A stretch of 64,000 bases of DNA, taken from G965212025 sp965215765. GTDB lineage: Bacteria > Pseudomonadota > Gammaproteobacteria > Poriferisulfidales > Oxydemutatoraceae. The notes below the pieces were generated by a model. The model worked only from the letters and a program-made list of their open reading frames with translations. It did no database searches and was not told the DNA's origin. The stretch is from positions 1,178,001 to 1,242,000 of the forward strand of contig OZ244118.1 in the NCBI GenBank assembly GCA_965215765.1, in the 5' to 3' direction. The translations under genes were made by a program, and so were the position numbers. This document shows, piece after piece, positions 43,168-51,899 of the stretch. Each line of letters starts with the position of its first letter. Position 1 is the stretch's first letter.

Positions 43168-43785
43168 ATGGAGCTTGAAAAATTTTTCCTGAAACGACTG
43201 AGGGGCATTGCGACCAGTGTTGTGCTGGTGTCTTTGGTCTGTCCTTTGACCTTTTCTGCGGCTCAGGCCGCAGACTATCGGATCGACACAAAGGGCATGC
43301 ATGCTTCCATTCAGTTCAAGATCCGGCATCTGGGCTTTAGCTGGATGCTTGGGCGTTTTGATCGCTTTAGCGGCACTTTTTCTTATGACCCGAAGAAAAT
43401 CAGCGAGTCCAGCATTCGGGTTTCCGTGGAAACGGCGAGCATTGACTCAAACCATGCCGAGCGCGACAAGCACTTGCGAGGAAGAAAGTTTCTAGAGACC
43501 AAAAAGTATCCCGAGGCGACTTTTGTCAGTACCGCTTTCAGGGATTTGGGCAACGGCAAAATGGAAGTGCAAGGCAGGCTGAACCTAAGAGGCAAATCAA
43601 GGCTAATAACCATCATGGCGGAATTTGTCGGCATGGGAGCTGACCCATGGGGTGGTCACCGTGTCGGCTTTACCGGAACGACCCGGCTCAGCCTGGCGGA
43701 CTTTGGCATTGATTACCGGAAACTGATGTCCGAAACGTCACAATTTGTTGACATGGAGCTGAACGTGGAGGGGGTCAGGAAATAG
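43168..43785 (+). CDS. YceI-family periplasmic lipid-binding protein
   Basis: 205 residues with a clear GGAGGAG site before the ATG. The signal peptide (VVLVSLVCPLTFSAAQAADY) has a typical cleavage after AQA. The YceI barrel shows YRIDTKGMHASIQFKIRHLG, SWMLGRFDRFSGTFSYDP, DSNHAERDKHLRGRKFL and YPEATFVSTAF. YceI proteins bind isoprenoids in the periplasm. Together with cytochrome b561 it forms the common cybB-yceI pair. Confidence 0.92.
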   Translation: MELEKFFLKRLRGIATSVVLVSLVCPLTFSAAQAADYRIDTKGMHASIQFKIRHLGFSWMLGRFDRFSGTFSYDPKKISESSIRVSVETASIDSNHAERDKHLRGRKFLETKKYPEATFVSTAFRDLGNGKMEVQGRLNLRGKSRLITIMAEFVGMGADPWGGHRVGFTGTTRLSLADFGIDYRKLMSETSQFVDMELNVEGVRK

Positions 43786-43834
43786 CACCTGATGCTCCGG
43801 CCGGGGGCCTGATGAAGGTGCCAAAGTTGCCGAG

Positions 43835-44961
43835 ACCACCAGCAGGCTGGAGAAGAGGAAGGTCTGCTGAAGTCACAAGCCTGTGATACATGTCACGTGC
43901 TCCCGAAAGAAGTCAATGAACGGCAACACTGCGACTTTCCTTTGCCAGCAGGGATGCGGCAGTGAAAGGTATTTGCCGACTTTTCCAGGCTAGCCTGCTT
44001 CTCTGCCTGTTTGCCGCCACCCATGCCGGGCAGGCGGCGTTTCCAGGCGTTTCCGAACACCACCAGCAGGCTGGAGAAGAGGAAGGTCTGCTGAAGTCAC
44101 AAGCCTGTGATACATGTCACGTGCTCCAGAAAGAAGTCAATGAACTGCGACACTGTGATTTTCCTTTGCCAGCAGGGATGCGGCAGTGAAAGGTATTTGC
44201 CGACTTTTCCGGGCTAGCCTGCTTCTCTGCCTGTTTGCCGCCACCCATGCCGGGCAGGCGGCGTATCCAGGCGCTTCCGAACACCACCAGCAGGCTGGAG
44301 AAGAGGAAGGTCTGCTGAAGTCCCAAGTCTGTGATACATGTCACGTGCTCCAGAAAGAAGTCAATGAACGACGACACTGCGACTTTCCTTTGCCAGCAGG
44401 GATGCGGCAGTGAAAGGTATTTGCCGACTTTTCCGGGCTAGCCTGCTTCTCTGCCTGTTTGCCGCCACCCATGCCGGGCAGGCGGCGTATCCAGGCGTTT
44501 CCGAGCACCACCAGCAGGCTGGAGAAGAGGAAGGTCTGCTGAAGTCACAAGCCTGTGATACATGTCACGTGCTCCAGAAAGAAGTCAATGAACGACGACA
44601 CTGCGACTTTCCTTTGCCAGCAGGGATGCGGCAGTGAAAGGTGTTTGCCGACTATTCCAGGCTAGCCTGCTTCTCTGCCTGTTTGCCGCCACCCATGCCG
44701 GGCAGGCGGCGTATCCAGGCGTTTCCGAACACCACCAGCAGGCTGGAGAAGAGGAAGGTCTGCTGAAGTCACAAGTCTGTGATACGAGTCACGTGCTCCA
44801 GAAAGAAGTCAATGAACGACGACACTGTGACTTTCCTTTGCCAGCAGGGATGCGGCAGTGAAAGGTATTTGCCGACTTTTCCAGGCTAGCCTGCTTCTCT
44901 GCCTGTTTGCCGCCACCCATGCCGGGCAGGCGGCGTTTCCAGGCGTTTCCGAGCACCACCA
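43835..44961 (+). repeat. Five tandem 224-bp copies of the slt 5' junction
   Basis: The block from ACCACCA at 43835 to ACCACCA at 44955 is exactly 5 x 224 bp. Each unit holds the 3' end of an upstream ORF (HQQAGEEEGLLKSQACDT and on), the GTGA stop/start overlap, and the first 31 codons of slt. The 7-bp ACCACCA is present at both original edges (upstream CCGAGACCACCAGC and inside slt GAGCACCACCACTT). This is strong evidence that the unit arose by a microhomology-based tandem duplication. Confidence 0.95.
43962..44861 (+). CDS. Train of four 75-residue ORFs: Slt signal peptide plus CxxCH tail
   Basis: ORFs 43962-44189, 44186-44413, 44410-44637 and 44634-44861, each starting GTG and overlapping the next by 4 nt (GTGA). 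Each encodes the Slt signal peptide (CRLFRASLLLCLFAATHAGQ), then EHHQQAGEEEGLLKSQ and ACDTCHVLQKEVNE. CDTCH fits the haem c-binding pattern CxxCH; the fourth copy has CDTSH and loses it. They are by-products of the 224-bp duplication, yet would be exported. No function is known. The 5' source of the tail sequence, just upstream at 43813-43965, shows no full gene. Confidence 0.5.
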
Positions 44962-46780
44962 CTTTCTGGAAGTCGAAAAACGTTTGGCAAAAGGCGTTCT
45001 TTCAGCCCTGCCCCGATACTCCCGGCTTTTGCGTGAGCATCCTTTGTTGCCTTATTTGCAAGCCACGCATTTGCGGGCTCGCGTGCGCTCTGCGGACTCA
45101 GGCGAGATAGTTGCTTTTCTGAATGACCACCCCGATACGCCGTATGGCGAGCACTTGCGCAACGCATGGCTTGAGCAATTGGCAAAACGCCAGCAGTGGA
45201 AGCTGTTTGCCGCCCATTATCAGGAACCACGCCAGCACGGCATACGGAAGCTTTCCTGCCTGGCGGCAAGCAGTCTGATCCACACCAGAGAATACACCTT
45301 GGCTTCAGAGGCAGTGCGCGCCTTGTGGCTGGTGGCGAGTTCTCAACCGGAGGAATGTGATGCGCCCTTTGTCTGGGGATTGAGAAGAGGGGTGATTGAT
45401 CAAAAGATGGTTTGGGACAGGCTGGTGCTGATCAAACGAAGAGGCAGTGCCCGCCTGGCACAACAACTGTCAGGGAATTTGGCACCGAGTAACCGCGTCT
45501 GGTTCCAGCACTTAAAAGAAGCGCATCGGCATCCGGAGAAAGTCCTGGCTTCGTTAGGGCAGAGTTGCCGAGGTTCGGTCTTTAAAGGAGACGTGCTGGC
45601 CGCTGCGATGAGCCGCCTGGCAAAAAGTGAGCCAGAAATGGCCATGGACGTGTGGCAAAAGATGGGCAGGGCAAGGTGTCACGACCATCATCAGGCGGGG
45701 ATAGCGCTTGGTTATGGGCTGGCGCGGCAGTTGTATTCCAGGGAAGCGTACCAGGTCTTTGCCAGTATTCCGACGCAAAAAAGAAGCGAGCGGGTTTATC
45801 AGGAAATGATCCGTATTGCTATCCGCACCGGGCAGTGGGCTCGAGTGTTGGAGAATCTGGCAGCATTGGCTCCGGGCAAGCGTGAAAGTTCGGAATGGCA
45901 ATACTGGCGCGCGATGGCACTTGATGCCACCGGGGCTGCGAAAAATGCCAAAGCAATTTTCAGAACCTTGGCGGCAGGAACCGGGTATTTCAATTTTCTG
46001 GCGGCGGATCATTTGCGTGTGCCATACAGATGGGCACCAGCAGCCGGTGTCTCGGCGAGTATTTTGCGCAAAGTGGCAACCCGAGACGAGGTCAAAAGGA
46101 TGCGTGTGTTTCTTGATCTGGGTCGCACCATCGATGCCCGGCGCGAGCTGCGTTTTTTGCCTGTCCGCTTGCAAGAGTCTGAAAGGCGGGCGTTGTCGAC
46201 TTTGTGCCAGCGCTGGCAGTGGTCCTACTGTGCCATCCGCGCAATGGCCGTTTCCCCATCCGACAGTGAGTACTATTTACGCCACCCACTGCCATTCAAG
46301 AAAAGTGTGCGTCGAGCAGCGCGGGAAAGTGCCGTGCCTGTCGCCCTGCTGTACGCGATGATGCGAACCGAAAGTGCTTTTTTGGCAGATGCAGTCTCGC
46401 CTGCCGGCGCACGCGGACTCATGCAGCTGCTGCATCCCACGGCGCGGGACAGTGCCAGGCTGATTGGTGTAAAAGCTCCCAGCAAATGGCGCATGCTGGA
46501 TGTTGATTTGAATATTCGTCTGGGGGCGGCGCACTTGGCAAAATTGCGCAGGGACTTCAGCGAGTCCATGGTCAGCGTGGCTGCTTATAACGCCGGTGGT
46601 CGCAGGGTCAGGATCTGGTTGTCGAGTTGGTCACCGATAAATCCGGAAACCTGGGTGTCCGGGTTGCCATTCGAGGAAACGCGCGCTTACGTTAGACGCG
46701 TCTTTTTTAGCTACTTGGTAACGCGACGTCTCCTGCACGAGCCGGATATCTCTCTCAGCTCATTGATGTTACGCGGTTAG
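44858..46780 (+). CDS. slt: Soluble lytic murein transglycosylase
   Basis: 640 residues, as in E. coli Slt70. Signal peptide at 1-23, then a long helical superhelix (about 30-450), and a C-terminal lysozyme-like domain. The catalytic Glu is in LYAMMRTESAFLADAVSPAG with ARGLMQLLHPTA next to it; NIRLGAAHLAKL and VSVAAYNAGGRRVRIW follow. It cleaves peptidoglycan to 1,6-anhydromuropeptides in the periplasm. Start is GTG at 44858, the fifth copy of the repeated start. Both ends of the gene are inside tandem arrays, though the full ORF is intact. Confidence 0.94.
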   Translation: MKGICRLFQASLLLCLFAATHAGQAAFPGVSEHHHFLEVEKRLAKGVLSALPRYSRLLREHPLLPYLQATHLRARVRSADSGEIVAFLNDHPDTPYGEHLRNAWLEQLAKRQQWKLFAAHYQEPRQHGIRKLSCLAASSLIHTREYTLASEAVRALWLVASSQPEECDAPFVWGLRRGVIDQKMVWDRLVLIKRRGSARLAQQLSGNLAPSNRVWFQHLKEAHRHPEKVLASLGQSCRGSVFKGDVLAAAMSRLAKSEPEMAMDVWQKMGRARCHDHHQAGIALGYGLARQLYSREAYQVFASIPTQKRSERVYQEMIRIAIRTGQWARVLENLAALAPGKRESSEWQYWRAMALDATGAAKNAKAIFRTLAAGTGYFNFLAADHLRVPYRWAPAAGVSASILRKVATRDEVKRMRVFLDLGRTIDARRELRFLPVRLQESERRALSTLCQRWQWSYCAIRAMAVSPSDSEYYLRHPLPFKKSVRRAARESAVPVALLYAMMRTESAFLADAVSPAGARGLMQLLHPTARDSARLIGVKAPSKWRMLDVDLNIRLGAAHLAKLRRDFSESMVSVAAYNAGGRRVRIWLSSWSPINPETWVSGLPFEETRAYVRRVFFSYLVTRRLLHEPDISLSSLMLRG

Positions 46781-48204
46781 CAAGAAACCGCCAGCCATGT
46801 CTCAGCCTTGTGCGTATCAGAGCATCAGACCTTGGTTAGCTTTGGTCAGCCTTTGTCGGCCTTTGGTCAGCCATGGTCGGCCTTTGGTCAGCGTGGCCGC
46901 TTATAACGCCGGTGGCCGGAGGGTCAGGACTTGGTTGTCGAGTTGGCCACCGAGAAATCCGGAAACCTGGGTGTCCGGGCTGCCATTCGAGGAAACGCGC
47001 GCTTACGTTCGTCGCGTCTTTTTTAGCTACCTGGTAACGCGCCGTCTCCTACACGAGCCGGATATCTCTCTCAGCTCATTGATGTTACGCGGTTAGCAAG
47101 AAACCGCCAGCCATGTCTCAGCCTTGTGCGTATCAGAGCATCAGACCTTGGTTAGCTTTGGTCAGCCTTTGTCGGCCTTTGGTCAGCCATGGTCGGCCTT
47201 TGGTCAGCGTGGCCGCTTATAACGCCGGTGGCCGGAGGGTCAGGACTTGGTTGTCGAGTTGGCCACCGAGAAATCCGGAAACCTGGGTGTCCGGGCTGCC
47301 ATTCGAGGAAACGCGCGCTTACGTTCGTCGCGTCTTTTTTAGCTACCTGGTAACGCGACGTCTCCTGCACGAGCCGGATATTTCTCTCAGTTCATTGATG
47401 TTACGCGGCTAGCAAGAAACAGCCAGCCATGTCTCAGCCTTGTGCGTATCAGAGCATCAGACCTTGGTTAGCTTTGGTCAGCCATGGTCAGCCTTTGGTC
47501 AGCGTGGCCGCTTATAACGCTGGTGGCCGCAGGGTCAGGATCTGGTTGTCGAGTTGGTCACCGATAAATCCGGAAATTTGGGTGTCCGGGTTGCCATTCG
47601 AGGAAACGCGCGCTTACGTTAGACGCGTCTTTTTTAGTTACCTGGTAACGCGACGTCTCCTGCACGAGTCGGATATATCTCTCAGCTCATTGATGTTACG
47701 CGGCTAGCAAGAAACCGCCAGCCATGTCTCAGCCTTGTGCGTATCAGAGCATCAGACCTTGGTTAGCTTTGGTCAGCCTTTGGTCAGCGTGGCTGCTTAT
47801 AACGCCGGTGGCCGCAGGGTCAGGATCTGGTTGTCGAGTTGGCCACCGAGAAATCCGGAAACCTGGGTGTCCGGGTTGCCATTCGAGGAAACGCACGCTT
47901 ACGTTCGTCGTGTCTTTTTTAGCTACCTGGTAACGCGCCGTCTCCTGCACGAGCCGGATATTTCTCTCAGTTCATTGATGTTACGCGGCTAGCAAGAAAC
48001 CGCCAGCCATGCCTCAGCCTTGGGCGTATCAGAGCATCAGACCTTGGTTAGCTTTGGCCTGCCTTTGGTCAGTCATGGTCAGCCATGGTCAGCCATGGTC
48101 AGCCATGGTCAGCCATGGTCAGCGTGGCTGCTTATAACGCCGGTGGCCGCAGAGTCAGGATCTGGTTGTCGAGTTGGCCACCGAGAAATCCGGAAATTTG
48201 GGTG
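46574..48204 (+). repeat. Six copies of the slt 3' end with GGTCAGCC spacers
   Basis: The last about 207 bp of slt, from AGCGTGGCTGCTTATAACG, recur starting at 46574 (in slt), 46890, 47206, 47501, 47786 and 48121. Spacings are 316, 316, 295, 285 and 335 bp; the last copy is cut at about 48204. Spacers carry a 10-bp repeat CATGGTCAGC/TTTGGTCAGC in differing numbers (six near 48070-48120), explaining the unequal lengths. The element CATGGTCAGC also occurs inside slt at the left edge of the unit. ORFs 46797-47096, 47113-47412, 47429-47707 and 47735-47992 each end as slt does (SLMLRG-stop). Confidence 0.92.
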
Positions 48205-48293
48205 TGGTGCGCTGAGTGACTGCACACCGCGACGAGCCCTGGCACTGCCCGCCCTGTGGAGGGCGAGCAGCACTTCAATGCAAGGAAGTGGGC

Positions 48294-49571
48294 TTAGGCT
48301 GCAGAGGCACTGAGTGCCTGTTCGAGGTCGGCCAAGATGTCATCAATGTGCTCAATGCCGATGGACAGCCGCACCATTTCCTCCGTTACCCCGCTAGACA
48401 ACAGCTCCTCACCTGCCAACTGGCGGTGCGTTGTGGTGGCAGGATGACAGGCCAGAGAGCGTGCATCTCCAATGTTCACCAGACGCAAAATCAGTTTCAA
48501 AGCATCAATGAACTTTGCACCGGCTTCTTTGCCACCGATGATGTCAAAACTGAGAATGCCCGCAGCCTTTCCATCCCGAAGATAACGCTTGACGTTTTCG
48601 CTGTGCGGACTATCCGGGAGACCAGGATAGTTGACCCGAGCGACCCGCTCATGTCGCTGAAGGTATTCGGCGACAGCAAGAGCGTTGTCAGAGTGGCGCA
48701 CGATGCGTAGCGGTAAGGTTTCCAGACCCTGCAAGATCAGGAAACTGTTAAAAGGCGAAATGGCTGAACCTGTGTTGCGCAGCGGGACGAGCCGAGCGCG
48801 ACCGATGAATGCGGCCTTGCCCAAAGCTTCCGTGTAGACCACCCCATGGTAAGAAGGGTCAGGCGTACATAAGCGAGGGAAACGCTCAGCGTGCTCAGCC
48901 CAAGGGAAGTTGCCCGAATCCACGATGGCACCACCAATGCTGTTGCCGTGTCCGCCCATGTACTTGGTCAGGGAGTGCACCACAATGTCCACGCCATGCT
49001 CGAACGGACGGCATAAATAAGGGGTAGGCACCGTGTTGTCAACGATGACCGGCACCCCGTGACGGTGAGCCATTTCGGAAATGGCCTCCAGGTCTGGAAC
49101 GTCGCAAGCAGGGTTGCCGATTGACTCAAAAAACACCGCCTTGGTCTTCTCGTCAATCAGTTTTTCCATGGCTTCGGCATCGCTGCTCGTGAAGCGAGCT
49201 TCTATGCCAATAGTCGGAAAAGTATGTGCGAAAAGGTTGTACGTGCCCCCGTAAAGCGTGGCTGAAGAAACAATGTTGTCACCCACACCGGCAATGGCAG
49301 TAATGGCGTAATTGGTCGCCGCCATCCCGGAAGATACCACCAAGGAACCAATCCCGCCTTCCATTTCAGCAACCCGCTGCTCAAGGACAGCGGTGGTGGG
49401 ATTCATGATGCGCGTGTAAATGTTGCCTACCTCTTTGAGATCAAACAGGTCAGCACCATGTTGTGTGTCCCTGAACGTGTAGGAAGTCGTTTGGTAAATC
49501 GGAGTTACAGCAGCGCGAGTGGTCGCCTCGGCCTCGTAACCACCATGTACGGCAATCGTTTCAAATTTCAT
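48294..49571 (-). CDS. metY: O-acetylhomoserine sulfhydrylase (aminocarboxypropyltransferase)
   Basis: 425 residues from the ATG at 49571 (MKFETIAVHGGYEAEATTRA), with AAGGAT upstream; the longer frame to 49754 adds non-conserved residues. It is a PLP enzyme of the Cys/Met metabolism family. ETIAVHGGYE opens it, RIMNPTTAVLEQRVAEMEGG follows, and the PLP lysine is in VDIVVHSLTKYMGGHG. The C-terminus has ARSLACHPATTTHRQL, typical for MetY. It makes homocysteine from O-acetylhomoserine and sulfide. The slt 3' array stops 90 bp before its stop codon. Confidence 0.93.
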   Translation of the reverse strand: MKFETIAVHGGYEAEATTRAAVTPIYQTTSYTFRDTQHGADLFDLKEVGNIYTRIMNPTTAVLEQRVAEMEGGIGSLVVSSGMAATNYAITAIAGVGDNIVSSATLYGGTYNLFAHTFPTIGIEARFTSSDAEAMEKLIDEKTKAVFFESIGNPACDVPDLEAISEMAHRHGVPVIVDNTVPTPYLCRPFEHGVDIVVHSLTKYMGGHGNSIGGAIVDSGNFPWAEHAERFPRLCTPDPSYHGVVYTEALGKAAFIGRARLVPLRNTGSAISPFNSFLILQGLETLPLRIVRHSDNALAVAEYLQRHERVARVNYPGLPDSPHSENVKRYLRDGKAAGILSFDIIGGKEAGAKFIDALKLILRLVNIGDARSLACHPATTTHRQLAGEELLSSGVTEEMVRLSIGIEHIDDILADLEQALSASAA

Positions 49572-49784
49572 TGTTATCCTTGCTGATGGGCTGGAAATGC
49601 ATCTGGCTAACGCAACAAAACTCCAGTGTGCTTGTGCGGCTAGCGTCCTCCGAAGCCATGTTGTGAACTGTGGTTGCGGCGGCGCGTGATTGTATTGTAT
49701 TGGCCACCAGAAATACAAGTGCCGGGCGGTGATCCGAGCCGAAGAGTTTAACAAGGGGAAAGAAGGGTTTTGCTTGCCAAGAAG

Positions 49785-51010
49785 CAGGGATGTCGGCTTA
49801 GGTTGGCGGCTAAGCGGTGCTGTGTTCGGCCAAGCTGTGGCTCCGAGTCACAGCACTTTCGTGACCGGATGAGTCGTCCCAGCCCAACTCGATATGTTGC
49901 CGATCCTCTCTACAAATTCAGGAACTAATTCTGGTCAACTGTGACTTTCTCATTTGGCGGCCAAACCTGCTTGCCGGCTTAGGTTGGAGGCCAAGCGGTG
50001 CTGTGTTCGGCCAAGCGGTGGCTCCGAGTCACTGAGCTTTCGTGACCGGATGAGCCGTTCCAGCCCAACTCGATATGTTGCCGATCCTCTCTACAAATTC
50101 AGGAACCAATTCTGGTCAACTGTGACTTTCTCGTTTGGCGGCCAAACCTGGTTACCGGCTCAGGTTGGCGGCCAAGCGGTGCTGTGTTCGGCCAAGCGGT
50201 GGCTCCGAGTCACAGCACTTTCGTGACCGGATGAGCCGTCCCAGCCCAACTCGATATGTTGCCGATCCTCTCTACAAATTCAGGAACCAATTCTGGTCAA
50301 CTGTGACTTTCTCGTTTGGCGGCCAAACCTGGTTACCGGCTCAGGTTGGAGGCCAAGCGGTGCTGTGTTCGGCCAAGCTGTGCTCCGAGTCACAGCACTT
50401 TCGTGACCGGATGAGCCGTCCCAGCCCAACTCGATATGTTGCCGATCCTCTCTACAAATTCAGGAACTAATTCTGGTCAACTGTGACTTTCTCATTTGGC
50501 GGCCAAACCTGGTTGCCGGCTCAGGTTGGCGGCCAAGCGGTGCTGTGTTTGGTCAAGCGGTGGCTCTGAGTCACTGAGCTTTCGTGACCGGATGAGCCGT
50601 CCCAGCCCAACTCGATATGTTGCCGATCCTCTCTACAAATTCAGGAACCAATTCTGGTCAACTGTGACTTCCTCATTTGGCGGCCAAACCTGGTTGCCGG
50701 CTCAGGTTGGCGGCCAAGCGGTGCTGTGTTTGGTCAAGCGGTGTCTCCGAGTCACTGATCTTTCGTGACCGGATGAGCCGTCCCAGCCCAACTCGATATG
50801 TTGCCGATCCTCTCTACAAATTCAGGAACCAATTCTGGTCAACTGTGACTTTCTCGTTTGGCGACCAAACCTGGTTGCCGGCTCAGGTTGGCGGCCAAGC
50901 GGTGCTGTGTTTGGTCAAGCGGTGGCTCCGAGTCACAGTGCTTTCGTGACCGGATGAGCCGTCCCAGCCTAACTCGATATGTTGCCAGGTTCTCTCTACA
51001 AACTTAGGAA
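49785..51010. repeat. Seven tandem 181-bp units ending in an mrr 3' tail
   Basis: GGTGCTGTGTTCGGCCAAGC or a variant recurs about every 181 bp. Each unit has two TTGGCGGCCAA-type palindromes, then CACTTTCGTGACCGGATGAG and CCAACTCGATATGTTGCC. It ends with TCTCTACAAATTCAGGAACC and AATTCTGGTCAACTGTGACT, which is the 3' tail (QNWFLNL-stop on the minus strand) of an mrr-type gene. The rightmost unit runs into the mrr remnant at 50996. Units differ mainly by TTCGG/TTTGG and CACAGCA/CACTGAG changes. No promoter or full ORF is convincing; short frames at 181-bp spacing are by-products. Confidence 0.9.
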
Positions 51011-51635
51011 CCAACTTTGGTCAATTGTGACTTTCTCCACCAATTTAACATCGAGTTCCAGCTCTTTCAGTTTGTCAGCCAGCTGAGTACCATCCATCAG
51101 ATCTATAGGCGTTGTGCCATCCCGGTTGGCTTATCTATTGCAGATTTGGTAAATCTGCCGGTGGTGATGAACAGTCCCCGGTCAGCTCGCTCCACAGTCT
51201 CCCCACGAAAGTCACGGATTTCTGGTGCGCCAACTGAGCCTTTGTATTTCTTGCATTGAAAGGCAATGTGAAAGCTCATCAGCCCGTTTATTCGAACAAT
51301 GCCTTACCATCAATGCCGCCATCCCCGGCACGGCCGGTAACTTCCACGTGCTCAAAGTCGGCTTCACGAAGCATTCGCTGTGCAAGCCGTTCAAACGCAT
51401 CAGGTGCCATTTTTCTCCAAGTGACGATTCTGCCGCGCCTGACACATCGCGTTGCACCATTCGCGTGGAACTCGGCGAGCACCGCATGGATAGTTGGGTC
51501 GCCCACATCGGACAGTCGTTGACCTGATCTCAAAAACAGAACTCGACGGGTTGCTTTCCAAAGGCTGCGGGAACTGATTTTCTTTTGGCACGGTGGGTAG
51601 CCGTCAATTTCGCAAGCCCTGTTGCCAACTCTCAA
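50996..51635 (-). pseudogene. Decayed mrr-type restriction endonuclease gene
   Basis: Minus-strand pieces match the intact Mrr at 57335-58189: APDAFERLAQRMLREADFEH and EVTGRAGDGGIDGKALF, then after stops and a frameshift AFQCKKYKGSVGAPEIRDFR, RADRGLFITTGRFTKSAI, and finally TPIDLMDGTQLADKLKELEL to the end. The N-terminal domain is mostly lost. At least two frame breaks and in-frame stops occur. Its 3' tail seeded the 181-bp array beside it. Confidence 0.88.
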
Positions 51636-51899
51636 ATTCTCGGTGTGCCGTCGGGAACATCACGCCCAAAAAGTATTCCCACCATGACACCTGAAGGCAA
51701 TTTGTACTTGGTGTTTGCGCAATTACAAAAATCAGTGTAAGCAATTGTGGGCTTAGAACCGACAGAGCAGGGCGATGCTGTCCAGGGAAAGTGCAATCAC
51801 CTCTTGCCCGGCATTTGATGGATGCTTCTGAGGAGATTTTTTGCAACCACGTTCAGCGTCCCACGTTTGTCCGTCTGATTGGTGTCGGTGGGTGTCTAG
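51636..51899. other. Intergenic, nothing recognised
   Basis: About 260 bp between the mrr remnant and the large helicase gene stop. No ORF or hairpin of note; short frames here have no family features. Confidence 0.35.

Noticed and set aside
43813..43965. Cytochrome c gene upstream of slt
   Set aside because: Only a short open stretch with CQSC and CDTCH exists, directly after two stops. Without a start and a protein-length frame it cannot be called a cytochrome gene.
48216..48710. 164-codon plus-strand frame
   Set aside because: It is opposite the well-supported metY and has no recognisable features.
49572..49754. N-terminal extension of the metY frame
   Set aside because: Residues before MKFETIAVHGGYE are not family-like and the internal ATG has a better ribosome-binding site.
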